Below, piece by piece: positions 10,178-20,567 of a stretch of 64,000 nt of DNA. The notes under the pieces were generated by a model that worked only from the letters and a program-made list of their open reading frames with translations, was not told the origin of the DNA and did not search any database. Both the position numbers and the translations under genes were made by a program. Position 1 is the stretch's first letter. Every line of letters starts with the position of its first letter. The DNA comes from Syntrophomonas palmitatica JCM 14374 (GTDB lineage: Bacteria; Bacillota; Syntrophomonadia; Syntrophomonadales; Syntrophomonadaceae), in the NCBI RefSeq assembly GCF_001311885.1, contig NZ_BBCE01000008.1, positions 56,340 through 120,339 on the forward strand. Direction: 5' to 3'.

Positions 10178-10612
10178 TTAAACCTTGCTGCTGTTATAGA
10201 TTTTAGCCTGTTCAGTTACGTATTTCTCTACTTCCTGCGCCATCCTCTTTTCCAGGAAATTTAGGGTGGAATGAGGTTTAAACGCATTTTCAATCAAGTA
10301 TAAAAACTGTCTTACAAGTGTAATCTCTTCTCGTATAATTGTAATGGTGTCCTCATTTTTCCCGGTGTGTACATATAATTCCCGGATATCATCAAGGATT
10401 TTCATTTCCTCATTTCCTGCCGCAACTACGGCAGCATGTTCCAAAAGTTCATGTTTTTTAAGATCATACTGTAAAAAAGAGTTGATTAGCTTAAGGCGGG
10501 ATTTCTTATCACGACAAATTAAAATATCCCGACTGAGTTCCTTTTTAAGAACTTCTATTTTAAGCACCTGCTGCAGAATACTCTGGTAAAAGGTCATAAC
10601 AGCATTTTCCAT
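10178..10612 (-). CDS. Uncharacterised helical protein
   Basis: A 144-aa protein I do not recognise. It is almost entirely charged amphipathic helix (LKKELSRDILI, KKSRLKLINSF, EVEKYVTEQAKIY), with no signal peptide, membrane segment or cysteines, and may be a four-helix or coiled-coil protein. Start ATG with GGAGGCATTATTT upstream. It stands alone between dapB and the divergently oriented rqc2. Confidence 0.65.
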   Translation of the reverse strand: MENAVMTFYQSILQQVLKIEVLKKELSRDILICRDKKSRLKLINSFLQYDLKKHELLEHAAVVAAGNEEMKILDDIRELYVHTGKNEDTITIIREEITLVRQFLYLIENAFKPHSTLNFLEKRMAQEVEKYVTEQAKIYNSSKV

Positions 10613-10911
10613 AAATAATGCCTCCGCTTCTGCCTATAGTTTAGTTCGGCATAAGATACAGTATTCCTCCCCTTCACAATGTTTGTCATTATGCCTTGAT
10701 AGATGCTATACTTTTGCTGTTCCAAATTTAATTTTACAGCCTTTACAGCCGCAAATTTGCACAAGATTATCATAGATTTTATGCTGTGGGGTAAGACGAA
10801 AACGCAATAATTAAGAACAGAGTCCTGATTTACAGGTTCAGTTCATTTTCATAATTGATTGTGGCCTGCATACAAGGGGCTTGCCTGATACTAATTAAAG
10901 AGGGATAATAT
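10613..10911. other. Intergenic stretch, no clear gene
   Basis: About 300 bases between the divergent helical-protein gene and rqc2. No supported ORF, RNA gene or terminator was seen; it must hold the promoters of both genes, but no convincing -35/-10 pair stands out. An AGAGGGA Shine-Dalgarno precedes rqc2. Confidence 0.5.
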
Positions 10912-12686
10912 ATGCCGTTTGATGGGTTAACAATAAGGGCGCTTTGTGCGGAATTAAATAATGATCTTCATGATGCGCGGGTTGACAAAATACATCAACC
11001 CGAAAAGGATGAAATCGTGTTATCACTGCGTTCCCGTAATGGGAGCTGCCGCCTGCTGCTTTCCGCTAATCCCCGCTGGTCGCGTTTGCACTTGAGCAGT
11101 TACAAAAAAGATAATCCCAAGAATCCCCCCGTTTTCTGCATGCTTTTGCGCAAATACCTGGAGGGCGGAAAAATAAAAGCTATTAAACAGGTGGATTTCG
11201 AACGTATAGTCACATAGACATCGAAGCCATGGATGACTTTCGTGAATGGAAGAACAAACGATTGATATGCGAATTTACCGGGCGGCATTCTAATATTATT
11301 TTAATTAACCCAGATACCAATATCATTATTGACGCTATAAAGAAATTCAGCAGCGAGCAAAATTCTTATCGTGAAGTCCTTCCAGGCAAAATCTATGTAG
11401 CCCCGCCCGATCAGCACAAGTTAAATCCCCTGGAAAGCAGTATGGAGATTTTTGCTCAATCGATGTGGTCGCAATCACCAGACATTGCTCTGGCCGCAGC
11501 CTTGTTTGCAGTGTTTACAGGCATCAGCCCCTTTTCTGCCCGGCAGCTCTGCCTGCAAGCGGGTTTGGACCCTGAGCTTCCTGTAGAACAATGTGGAGAG
11601 TATGAATTTATACGTTTATATGATAGAGTCACCAGTCTTCTCGTCCAGCTTAGCCAGGAAAAAAATAAAGCTGAAATATTATTATCAGGCCAGCAGCTTA
11701 TAGATTATGCTCCCTATAATATTTTAGGCATAGCGCCGGATTATCAAGTCAATTCTTTTGAGAGTGTTAACGAGGCTTGCGATGCCTTTTTCGGCAGCAA
11801 AATGGAACTCCTGCATCTTGATTCCATGAAGGCCAATTTAAATCGCACCTTGAAAAACTACCTGGACAAGGCTTATAAAAAAAGGTTCCTGCAGGAGGGT
11901 GATCTGGCTGCCGCCCATATTAATGAGAAGTACCGGGTGTGGGGTGAACTGCTTACGAGTTATGCTCACCAGTTTAAGAAAGGTGATACCGAAATTGAAC
12001 TGGCGGATTTCTATTCCGGAGAGTATATCAAGATCCAGCTTGATCCCCGATATACGCCTATACAAAACGCTCAGAAATACTTTAAGATTTACAATAAAAG
12101 CCGGGCCGCTTTAAAACATCTAGCCCAGTTAATGGCTCAAAACCAGGAAGAAATTGACTACCTGGAATCGGTAATGCTTGCCGTAAACCAGGCGGAATCT
12201 ACTGTGCATATTGAAGAAATAATAGAAGAACTGGAGCATGAATCCTATTTAAAGGAACATTCACGCCGTAAATCTAAAGGTGAGAAAACCAAACCCCGGC
12301 ACTTCACTTCCAGCGATGGACTGGAGATACTGGTGGGCAGAAACAACCGTCAAAACGACCTGTTGAGTTTAAAGCTGGCCGGGCCCCAGGATCTATGGCT
12401 GCATGCCCGGCAAATTCCTGGTTCACACGTTATTATCAAGCTTCCCAAGAATATTGCTAATATTGAGCAGCTTCCTGATAAGACCCTGGAAGAGGCTGCT
12501 GTTCTCGCGGCTCATTTCAGCAAAGCCAGCCAGTCTGGAAAAGTGGAGGTTGATTATACCTTTAGAGCGAATGTGCGCAAACCTCCAGGGGCAAAGCCTG
12601 GTATGGTCATCTATGATGATTACTGGACCATTGTAATCAATCCCCAGGATGAAAACCTGCTGGATATCCTGAACCACGCCCAATAG
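10912..12686 (+). CDS. rqcH: Rqc2/RqcH (FbpA-like) ribosome quality-control factor (one frame break)
   Basis: NFACT-family protein that binds stalled 50S-peptidyl-tRNA complexes and recruits tRNA-Ala to add C-terminal alanine tails. NFACT-N begins MPFDGLTIRALCAEL; the coiled-coil middle and the C-terminal NFACT-R domain (LEILVGRNNRQNDLLS, DLWLHARQIPGSHV) are all present. The frame breaks at about 11209-11211: one added base turns FERIVT-stop into FERIVxHIDIEAMDDFREW, giving about 590 aa. Older annotation calls this a fibronectin-binding protein, but the family's main role is translation rescue. It is the only plus-strand gene in the first 28 kb. Confidence 0.93.
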
Positions 12687-12696
12687 CAAAAGAATA

Positions 12697-12830
12697 ATTA
12701 ACCACAGATATACATAGATACTTTTTCATGGTCATAAATGCATAGGATTATGCTCAAGCATAGATCGCTGAGTGGTATTTTAAATCTGTGTACATCAGTG
12801 TAAATAAATATCTATCTGCGGCAATTATTT
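12697..12830. repeat. Element bounded by inverted CCACAGAT / ATCTGCGG
   Basis: A 134-base intergenic element. Its left end reads ACCACAGATATACATAGATA and its right end carries AAATCTGTGTACATCAGTG and TATCTATCTGCGG, the approximate inverse, so the two ends can pair. The interior has no ORF. It lies between convergent rqcH and the small gene after pyrE and could also terminate both. Confidence 0.6.
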
Positions 12831-12831
12831 C

Positions 12832-13131
12832 CTAGTTATACAGAATCTCAACGCTCCCATCGGGGTTTTCTTTTACCTCATCCCCGTTTTCCAGGATGTA
12901 AATTTTAAAATTCTTAAAATCTACGGCAATATCACGATTAATAATAGTGGCCGCCTCATCCCTGGTTACCAGAGTTCTTATCTGCACACCATTATCATAG
13001 AGCTGCAGGGTCAGTTCACCATGATCTTTTTTTACTACCTGGTGCTGGTGTCTCTGATAGGGTTTCACAAAAACATATTCATAACCACCGTCTTTAAAAG
13101 GCATTTCGCGGCCATTTAAATAGAAACGCAA
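12832..13131 (-). CDS. Uncharacterised 99-aa protein after pyrE
   Basis: A 99-aa soluble protein I do not recognise; it looks beta-rich, with alternating hydrophobic residues and a GDEVKENPDGSVEIL ending that resembles a small beta-hairpin. TTG start with AAGGGGG seven bases upstream, 12 bases from the pyrE stop, so it is probably the last gene of the pyrimidine operon. No signal peptide or membrane segment. Confidence 0.6.
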   Translation of the reverse strand: MRFYLNGREMPFKDGGYEYVFVKPYQRHQHQVVKKDHGELTLQLYDNGVQIRTLVTRDEAATIINRDIAVDFKNFKIYILENGDEVKENPDGSVEILYN

Positions 13132-13143
13132 TCTTCTTCCCCC

Positions 13144-13719
13144 TTAGACACGGCTGCCGGGCTTTACAGGTCTAAGTTTTCCTTCCCGGCAAAGCGGGCA
13201 CTGGCTGGCTTCCCATGATTGGATATCCATGGTCAAAACAGCCTCTTGTTTTACTCCGAAATCAACTGTGCCGTTGCTTCTGTCGACCAGGACCCCGACA
13301 CCTACCACCTTGCCGCCAAAAGTATTGACAATGTGCATCACTTCTCTAACGGAACCTCCAGTGGTAACGACATCCTCCACCACCAAAACCTTTTGACATG
13401 CATCTATTATAAAACCTCTTCTTAAGGCCATTTCACCTTCTAAGCGCTCGGTATAAACGCATGGAACGCCCAGCTGCCGAGCTACCTCGTAGGCTACGAT
13501 TATACCGCCCATAGCCGGACCTATTACGAGTTCCACTCCATCATCACGAAATTTATCCGCCAGGTGCCGGGCCAGTTTCTCAGTATGTTCCGGATACTGC
13601 AATACCTGGGCACACTGCATATATTGATCACTATGACGTCCTGAGGTAAGAATAAAATGACCCTGCATTAATGCTCCTGATTCTGCAAATATTTCGCGTG
13701 CTTCTTTTTCGTTCAACAT
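13144..13719 (-). CDS. pyrE: Orotate phosphoribosyltransferase
   Basis: Forms OMP from orotate and PRPP. The 191-aa protein has the PRPP-binding motif VLVVEDVVTTGGSV (about residue 115) and a GRHSDQY substrate loop near residue 28. It belongs to the longer PyrE subfamily with a C-terminal zinc-finger-like CPLCREG and a conserved ending. GGAGG lies eight bases upstream of ATG; three bases separate it from pyrF. Confidence 0.95.
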   Translation of the reverse strand: MLNEKEAREIFAESGALMQGHFILTSGRHSDQYMQCAQVLQYPEHTEKLARHLADKFRDDGVELVIGPAMGGIIVAYEVARQLGVPCVYTERLEGEMALRRGFIIDACQKVLVVEDVVTTGGSVREVMHIVNTFGGKVVGVGVLVDRSNGTVDFGVKQEAVLTMDIQSWEASQCPLCREGKLRPVKPGSRV

Positions 13720-13722
13720 TGT

Positions 13723-14442
13723 CTAGGCCTCCATTTCTTCGATTATTTTTTGAACAGCCACGAAGGGGTCACTAGCCTGGGTTATGGGCCGCCCTATAAC
13801 CATATAATCTGCTCCTAACTTTAGAGCATCCCCCGGAGTAGTTATGCGCTTCTGATCATTGGTTTCCGACCAGGCAGGTCTGATTCCCGGTGTCACGATT
13901 TTAAATTCTGCGCCGCAGGCCGCTCTTATGGCAGCTATCTCTCGGGGAGAACACACCACACCATTTATGCCGCATTCTTTAGCAACCAAAGCCCATTTTA
14001 CCACCACATCTTCTATCTGCAAACCCCTAATCAGCATATCGTTTTCAAGGTCCGACTGTCCTATGCTGGTTAAGACCGTAACCGCCAGGGTAATGGGGAC
14101 AGGCTGGTGCAGTTTGTCTGCTTCTTCCTGAACCGCCGCTGCTAAATTTTTCATCATTTCACGGCCTCCAGCCGCATGTATATTAAACATGGAACACCCC
14201 AAACGGGTAACAACCCGACCGGCTGCAGCCACGGTATTGGGTATGTCATGAAATTTCAAGTCCACAAAAACCTTACCGCCTCGATCCTGAATAGCCCTTA
14301 CGATTCCCGGTCCGGCACTGTTAAAAAGCTGCATGCCTACCTTGTAGAAGCCGATGTTATCTCCCAGCTTATCAGCCAGCCGCAAAGCCTCTTCCTCGTG
14401 GTCAACATCAAGGGCCAGGATTATCCTATCTTTAGCCTGCAC
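13723..14442 (-). CDS. pyrF: Orotidine-5'-phosphate decarboxylase
   Basis: Decarboxylates OMP to UMP, the last step of de novo UMP synthesis. The 239-aa protein shows the active-site DLKFHDIPNTV (about residue 60), the N-terminal ALDVD aspartate and the phosphate-binding VTPGIRP and VIGRPIT segments. GTG start behind AAGGAGAGG. It follows pyrD by about 40 bp in the same operon. Confidence 0.95.
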   Translation of the reverse strand: MQAKDRIILALDVDHEEEALRLADKLGDNIGFYKVGMQLFNSAGPGIVRAIQDRGGKVFVDLKFHDIPNTVAAAGRVVTRLGCSMFNIHAAGGREMMKNLAAAVQEEADKLHQPVPITLAVTVLTSIGQSDLENDMLIRGLQIEDVVVKWALVAKECGINGVVCSPREIAAIRAACGAEFKIVTPGIRPAWSETNDQKRITTPGDALKLGADYMVIGRPITQASDPFVAVQKIIEEMEA

Positions 14443-14484
14443 CTTATCCTCTCCTTATATTTACTCTGGATTATCTGATCTATT

Positions 14485-15426
14485 CTATTTGACCGCTGCT
14501 CCTCTTAATTCAGAGAGGCTTCTTATGCCCCTTTCAGCCATATATTCGCTGAGACCCTGAGATATATTCTCGGCCAGGCTCGGATGCACAAAATTACCGG
14601 TGCCGATCGATACGGCTGCAGCCCCAACCATTATGAACTCAAGTGCATCGGTAGTATTCATTATTCCTCCGCCGCCCAGGATGGGAAGGTCAATCTCCTT
14701 ATACACCTGATAGATCATGCGCAAAGCCACGGGTTTAATAGCGGGTCCGGATAGTCCTCCAAAAACATTGCCCAGAACTGGACAGCGTTTATCAATGTCC
14801 ACCGCCATTCCCATCAAGGTGTTAATCATCGCCAAGGCATCTGCTCCCGCATCACGGGCCGCCCTGGCGATAACTACGATATCGGTAACATTAGGCGATA
14901 ATTTAGGAATAATAGGTAAACTGCTATGTTTTTTTACCGCGTTAACAACCTGATAAACCAGTTCGGGGTCGGTTCCAAACTGCAACCCGCCTTCTTTTAC
15001 ATTGGGACAGGAAATATTTAATTCAATACCCGCGACACCGGAATGTCCTTCAATACGTGCTGCTAATTCAGCGTATTCATCAACTGTGTTGCCGGCAATA
15101 TTAGCGATTACCGTCACGTTTTTTTCCCGCAGGTAAGGCAGATGTTCATGAAGAAAGGCATCAATGCCCGGATTCTCCAACCCGATAGCATTGAGCATTC
15201 CGGCAGGGGTTTCTACAATTCTTGGCGTGGGATTGCCCGCCCGGGGCTCCAGGGTGGTCCCCTTTACTATAACCGCCCCCAAATTAGAAATATCCACAAA
15301 ATCTTCATATTCGCGCCCGTAGCCAAAGGTGCCAGAAGCCACCGCCACCGGATTTTTCATTATAATACCACCCAGATTTACCGATAAATCAGGCAGGTGT
15401 TCCTTCATTCCTGTGTCTTTATGCAA
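14485..15426 (-). CDS. pyrD: Dihydroorotate dehydrogenase, catalytic subunit (class 1B)
   Basis: FMN-containing PyrDB type that oxidises dihydroorotate with NAD through its partner PyrK. The 313-aa protein carries [12 protein letters not shown], with the catalytic cysteine of this class, the FMN-binding [10 protein letters not shown], and [14 protein letters not shown] near the C-terminus. TTG start preceded by GGGAGG. The stop of pyrK and this start are 14 bases apart, consistent with equimolar production of the two subunits. Confidence 0.95.
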   Translation of the reverse strand: MHKDTGMKEHLPDLSVNLGGIIMKNPVAVASGTFGYGREYEDFVDISNLGAVIVKGTTLEPRAGNPTPRIVETPAGMLNAIGLENPGIDAFLHEHLPYLREKNVTVIANIAGNTVDEYAELAARIEGHSGVAGIELNISCPNVKEGGLQFGTDPELVYQVVNAVKKHSSLPIIPKLSPNVTDIVVIARAARDAGADALAMINTLMGMAVDIDKRCPVLGNVFGGLSGPAIKPVALRMIYQVYKEIDLPILGGGGIMNTTDALEFIMVGAAAVSIGTGNFVHPSLAENISQGLSEYMAERGIRSLSELRGAAVK

Positions 15427-15440
15427 GCTTCTACCTCCCT

Positions 15441-16229
15441 TTATTTCTGCAGTTCTACCGCAGACATTGAAAAAACCGGGCCATCTTTACATACTTTTAT
15501 ATAGTTTTCATCCTTGGGCTTAAGCTTGCGAGCACATCCCAGACACGCGCCCACTCCGCAGGCCATATATTCTTCCAATGATACCTCTCCGGGGATGCCC
15601 CATACTTTGGCATACTCACATACCGCTGCCATCATGGGTTCAGGTCCGCAGGCATAAATATAGTCTATTTCCTGGGGGTTCATTTTCTTCACCAGCAGAT
15701 CAGTTACCAACCCTTTATAGCCCGCACTCCCATCAATCGTTGAAGGCATGAACTCTACCCCCATATCACGAAGCTTTTGCAGAGCCACCAGCTGTCTGCG
15801 GCATTCCACCCCATGCAATACTGTAACCTTACAATTATTGTCCACCAGCGCACGTGCCAGGTAAAACAGAGGAGCGATACCGACTCCCCCTCCTACCAGT
15901 ATTACTTTTTTCCTGGGCGCGGCCAGAGAAAAACCACGACCTAACGGCCCCATGGCATCCAGGTATTCCTTGGTCCTGATACGAGTTAGCAGATTAGTGC
16001 CTTTGCCCACTACCTTGTAAAGTAAAGTGATGCTGCCAAGTTTTTTATCCACATCAAAGAGACTGAGCGGACGTCTCAGCAGAGGACTATTATCCAGGCT
16101 TGATCTAATGTGAACGAATTGACCGGGCCTGCAATCAGGAGCAATGCTGGGGGCTATAAATTCAAGTTCCCACATGTCACGGGTGAGCTGAGTGTGTCGC
16201 ACCACCAGTCCCTGTTCTAAAAACGGCAT
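15441..16229 (-). CDS. pyrK: Dihydroorotate dehydrogenase electron-transfer subunit
   Basis: FAD- and [2Fe-2S]-binding subunit that passes electrons from PyrD to NAD. It has a ferredoxin-reductase-like fold: [10 protein letters not shown] for [16 protein letters not shown] for NAD, and a C-terminal cluster of four cysteines in [12 protein letters not shown] and the following KVCKDGPVF. 262 aa is the normal length. GGAGGAAT precedes ATG. Confidence 0.95.
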   Translation of the reverse strand: MPFLEQGLVVRHTQLTRDMWELEFIAPSIAPDCRPGQFVHIRSSLDNSPLLRRPLSLFDVDKKLGSITLLYKVVGKGTNLLTRIRTKEYLDAMGPLGRGFSLAAPRKKVILVGGGVGIAPLFYLARALVDNNCKVTVLHGVECRRQLVALQKLRDMGVEFMPSTIDGSAGYKGLVTDLLVKKMNPQEIDYIYACGPEPMMAAVCEYAKVWGIPGEVSLEEYMACGVGACLGCARKLKPKDENYIKVCKDGPVFSMSAVELQK

Positions 16230-16367
16230 ATACTATTCCTCCGACATAAATCGAAAATACCAAGCTCATATATTTGAATGAGATATAGCCTGGCTAATAT
16301 TATTTTCTTTTTTATTTGCCTAACTTCCTGCATTATCTTCAATCTTATACTTCATGGTTTTTAATAA

Positions 16368-17657
16368 TTATCCCATAATCTGACCGTCACGAGCTACAAT
16401 TCTGCCTCCTACCATGGTCAGGCAAGGCCAGCCCTTCAAGTTCATACCCTTGAACGGCGTATTCTTGCCCTTCGAATTAAACTGCGCAGGGTCAACACTC
16501 TTTACTATTTCGGGATCAATAACAGTTATATCAGCAGGTGCGCCTATATCAAGGCGGCCTTGCTTTAAACCCAATATTGCAGCCGGTCCGCATGTAAATG
16601 CTTTAACCATCTGTTCTATATCCAGGTAACCGGGAATAACCAGGCAATCCATAATTAAAGCCACAGCTGTTTCCAGTCCTGAGATACCGGACATAGCCAG
16701 ATTATATTCACAATCCTTTTCTTCAAACTGGTGCGGAGCATGGTCGGTAGCGATAGCATCAATCAAGCCTTCCTGCAAGGCCTCACGAAGAGCCTGAACA
16801 TGTTCCAGCGAACGCAAGGGGGGATTTACTTTGGTATCGGCATCATAAGAGCCTACTGCCTGATCGGTTAGTATCAAGTGGTGCGGAGTAACTTCACAGG
16901 TCACCCTGATTCCCTCTTGCCTGGCCTGGCGAATCAGTTCCAAAGTACCGCTTGTGGATACATGACAGATATGCAGGCGGCCTCCGGTAAGCCCGGCCAG
17001 GATAATATCCCGGGCCACCATAACCTCTTCGGCTGCGGCCGGAATACCCTTCAATCCGTAAATAGTGGAATAATAACCTTCGTGCATCTGTCCGTCGCGG
17101 CTCAGGTTCAAGTCTTCACAATGGGCCAATACAGGCAGATCAAACATCTTCGCATATTCCAGAGCATTTCGCATTATATCCCCGCGCATTACCGGTTTGC
17201 CATCATCGGAAATGGCTATACAACCGGCGGTCACCATTTCGGCTACCGGGCTGAGCTCATTTCCGGCCTGTTTTTTAGTTATGCTGCCAATGGGCAGGAC
17301 ATTGACCAGACCGGTTCTTTTGCCTCGGTCTCTCACAAAACTGGCTACAGCACCATTATCGATTACCGGGCTGGTGTTCGGCATACAGCAAATTGTAGTA
17401 AAGCCCCCGGCGGCTGCAGCCCTTGACCCGGTGGTAATGTCCTCCTTGTATTCAAAACCCGGTTCCCGCAGGTGAACATGCATATCAATGAAACCGGGGC
17501 ATAATATCTTGCCGGTAAGGTCAATAATCTCAGCCTTATCAAGATTAATCTCTTTGTCAACAGCCTTAATTTTGCCGTTTTCCACTAAAAGATCGCCGAC
17601 CATGTTTACCCCGTTAGCAGGATCAATTATCTGAGCTCCTTTAAATAGCAATTTCAT
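16368..17657 (-). CDS. pyrC: Dihydroorotase
   Basis: Zinc amidohydrolase closing carbamoyl-aspartate to dihydroorotate. The 429-aa type I enzyme has FIDMHVHLREPG (metal histidines, about residue 60), EDITTGS (metal Asp), HICHVSTS and the late ATDHAPH aspartate. Its ATG lies within the pyrB C-terminus, a 17-base overlap, with GGAGGCG upstream, so it is translationally coupled to pyrB. Confidence 0.95.
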   Translation of the reverse strand: MKLLFKGAQIIDPANGVNMVGDLLVENGKIKAVDKEINLDKAEIIDLTGKILCPGFIDMHVHLREPGFEYKEDITTGSRAAAAGGFTTICCMPNTSPVIDNGAVASFVRDRGKRTGLVNVLPIGSITKKQAGNELSPVAEMVTAGCIAISDDGKPVMRGDIMRNALEYAKMFDLPVLAHCEDLNLSRDGQMHEGYYSTIYGLKGIPAAAEEVMVARDIILAGLTGGRLHICHVSTSGTLELIRQARQEGIRVTCEVTPHHLILTDQAVGSYDADTKVNPPLRSLEHVQALREALQEGLIDAIATDHAPHQFEEKDCEYNLAMSGISGLETAVALIMDCLVIPGYLDIEQMVKAFTCGPAAILGLKQGRLDIGAPADITVIDPEIVKSVDPAQFNSKGKNTPFKGMNLKGWPCLTMVGGRIVARDGQIMG

Positions 17658-18582
17658 CTTTGGCGCCTCCCATCATCAGGAATAACAAAGCCATACGCAC
17701 AGCCACCCCATTTGTAACCTGCTCGTTAATCAAGGCATGGCTTCCGTCAGCAATTTCACTGGATATCTCTATCCCGCGGTTCATAGGTCCGGGATGTAAA
17801 ACCAGGACATCATCCTTGGCCCGCAGCAGGTGTTCCGGTCGCAGCATATATAAATCGGCATATTCATCCAGGCTGGGGAAAAAGCCGACTTCCTGCCGCT
17901 CACGCTGGATGCGCAGGACGTTGATAACATCCACCCCATCCAAGGCCGTATCCAGGTCGTAGTAAACCTTAACCCCCATCTTTTCTATTTCTGGGGGTAT
18001 TAAAGTGGAGGGTCCCACCACCCGGATTTCACAACCAAATTTGGTCAGACCCCATATATTGGAGCGGGCCACGCGGCTGTGGCGAATATCCCCTACTATA
18101 GCCACTTTCAGCCCGTCCAGTTTTCCTTTATGTTCACGCATGGTATACATATCCAGCAATGCCTGGGTAGGATGTTCATTGGCGCCGTCACCGGCATTAA
18201 TCACCCGCATCGTAGTGTTACGAGCCACATAATGCGGAGTGCCGCTCATGGAATGGCGCATAACCATCAAATCGAAACCCATCATCTCCATGGTTTTGAT
18301 GGTATCCCGCAGGCTTTCTCCTTTCTGTACGCTGCTGGTGGAAACCGCCAGGTTAGTGGTATCAGCACTCAAATACTTGCCAGCCAGTTCAAAGGATGTT
18401 CTGGTGCGAGTGCTGTTCTCATAGAAAATCGTTACCATGGCCTTGCCCCGTAGGGTGGGTACTTTTTTAATATCACGTTTGATTATGTCCTTCATCGGCA
18501 CTGCGGTGTCCAGGATTTGCAGGATCTCCTCCCGGCTAAGTTCCTTTAACCCCAGTAAATCCTTGCGTTGCTCAAATTTCAC
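17641..18582 (-). CDS. pyrB: Aspartate carbamoyltransferase
   Basis: Committed step of pyrimidine synthesis. STRTRTSFE (carbamoyl-phosphate site) lies near residue 53 and HPTQALLDM, VLHPGPMNRG follow. The open frame extends to 18645, but GTG at 18580-18582 has GGAGG seven bases upstream and gives the usual 313 aa. No pyrI regulatory subunit is present, as in other Firmicutes; control is through the PyrR attenuator just upstream. Confidence 0.95.
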   Translation of the reverse strand: MKFEQRKDLLGLKELSREEILQILDTAVPMKDIIKRDIKKVPTLRGKAMVTIFYENSTRTRTSFELAGKYLSADTTNLAVSTSSVQKGESLRDTIKTMEMMGFDLMVMRHSMSGTPHYVARNTTMRVINAGDGANEHPTQALLDMYTMREHKGKLDGLKVAIVGDIRHSRVARSNIWGLTKFGCEIRVVGPSTLIPPEIEKMGVKVYYDLDTALDGVDVINVLRIQRERQEVGFFPSLDEYADLYMLRPEHLLRAKDDVLVLHPGPMNRGIEISSEIADGSHALINEQVTNGVAVRMALLFLMMGGAKDEIAI

Positions 18583-18713
18583 CTGGTTGCCTCCTTCACT
18601 ATAAGTAATAGAATCAACGCCGAAAACGCTGTATGTCAGACACATACTTCACTAACAATTCTGACTTGCACGGACTTTAAACTGCAGGGTAAGATTAAGA
18701 CCCTTAACTTATA

Positions 18714-18800
18714 AATAAAAACCTCCCCTGCGTTTTCAGCAAGGAAGGTCCTTACGGGGCTTGTTTTGAGGTCTTCTCCCTTGCTGGCCTCTCGGACCAA
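18714..18800 (-). promoter_or_regulatory. PyrR-dependent attenuator in the pyrR-pyrB intergenic region
   Basis: Minus-strand leader with the PyrR-binding loop TCCGAGAGGCCAGCAAGG (about 18775-18797). Downstream, ACCTTCCTTGC / GCAGGGGAGGT form an 11-bp terminator stem (with G-U pairs) followed by TTTTTA (18714-18749). CAGCAAGG of the upstream element can pair perfectly with CCTTGCTG of the terminator's left arm, giving the competing antiterminator. At high UMP, PyrR binding should favour termination before pyrB. Confidence 0.9.
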
Positions 18801-18816
18801 ATTAAAGGGTTTAATC

Positions 18817-19380
<564 letters not shown>

Positions 19381-19400
19381 TTACCGCACTCGCGCAAAAT

Positions 19401-19476
19401 AAAAAAGCTGCCAAGCTCGTAAGGCCAGGCAGGCTTGTCATCCTGTTCCATCCTTGCCGGCCTCACGGGGCCAACT
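19401..19476 (-). promoter_or_regulatory. PyrR-dependent attenuator in the pyrR leader
   Basis: PyrR-binding segment GGCCCCGTGAGGCCGGCAAGG at 19447-19476, then a terminator stem (AAGC-TGCC arms, one bulge) at 19403-19436 followed by TTTTTTATTTT, about 35 bases before the pyrR start. It matches the second attenuator in the pyrR-pyrB gap in order of parts but not in primary sequence outside the binding loop. Confidence 0.85.
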
Positions 19477-19492
19477 TAAAGGTACTGGTGTA

Positions 19493-19521
19493 ATTCTAAA
19501 TAATGGTTAGGGCATTGTCAA
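19493..19521 (-). promoter_or_regulatory. sigma-A promoter of the pyr operon
   Basis: TTGACA, exactly 17 bases, TAGAAT on the minus strand. A transcript from here begins shortly before the first PyrR-binding loop. Confidence 0.8.
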
Positions 19522-19638
19522 GGGAGAAAGAATTAGACGCACCAGAATCTAAGCCAGGTTGCTAAAAAACTTAAATACTTATCAATCATATTCTCTTGTT
19601 CATCCGCTAAAAGCAATAAATCTAAGAAATCCTTTTTA

Positions 19639-20567
19639 TTATTCTCTATAACTTGACCCCTGCCTTAGTTTTTCTAACAGCTTTTGAAAATACTCGGGCG
19701 GGGGGCTTTGAAATTCCATGTATTCACCGCTGGAGGGATGGATGAAGCCCAGAAGCTGAGCATGCAGGCTTGTGAATCCAAACCCGGATATGATTTGGTC
19801 GGTCCGTATAGAGGGTCCCCGGCTACAGGGTGTCTAATATAAGCAAAATGGACTCGAATCTGGTGGGTGCGTCCGGTCATAAGTTTTACCCGCACCAAGG
19901 TTAAATCACCAAAGCGTTCCAGAACCCTATAATGGCTTATAGCCGGTCGGCCTTCCGCAACTACTGCCATCTTTTTGCGGTCGCTATGGCTGCGTCCAAT
20001 GGGAGCTTCTATACTGCCGGCATCTTCCTTTATGTTCCCATGCACCAGGGCCACGTACTCGCGGTTGATGCTGTGTTCCTTGATCTGTTCGGCCAGATGC
20101 CGGTGGGCCATATCACTTTTTGCCACTACCATCACCCCGGAAGTATCTTTATCTAAACGGTGTACGATGCCGGGGCGCAGTTCGCCGTTTATACCGGAGA
20201 GGTCATGGATATGATAAAGCAAAGCATTAACCAGGGTGTAATCCCAATTGCCGTGGGCAGGATGCACTACGAGCCCTTTGGGTTTATCAATAACCGCTAC
20301 GTCACTGTCCTGGTAGAGAATATTCAACGGAATGTCACGAGGTATTAAAGCTATTTGCTGAGGCTCGGGTATATCAATACTTATAGTTTCGCCTTCCCGC
20401 AGGCGATAGCTGGCTTTGCGTTTCTGTCCGTCGACTAGAATTTTTCCTTCCGCCAACAGGTTTTGCACGGTATTGCGTGACAGGGATTCGATTTCCTCGG
20501 CTATAAAAGCATCCAGACGTTCGCCTTCATTCTCATCCCGGACCTGCAGTATTTCATTTGCCGCCAT
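19639..20567 (-). CDS. rluD: RluD-type 23S rRNA pseudouridine synthase (one frame break)
   Basis: RluA-family pseudouridine synthase. An S4 RNA-binding domain (SRNTVQNLLAEGKILVDG) leads to a catalytic domain with GIVHRLDKDTSGVMVVAK, whose aspartate is the nucleophile, and GRTHQIRVHF. At about 19780 one T is missing from a TTT run; restoring it gives PGFGFTSLHAQLLGFIHP and a proper ending at a TAA at 19639-19641, about 308 aa. Start ATG at 20565-20567 behind AAGAGGA; it overlaps the lspA stop by 14 bases, a very common lspA-rluD arrangement. Confidence 0.9.
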
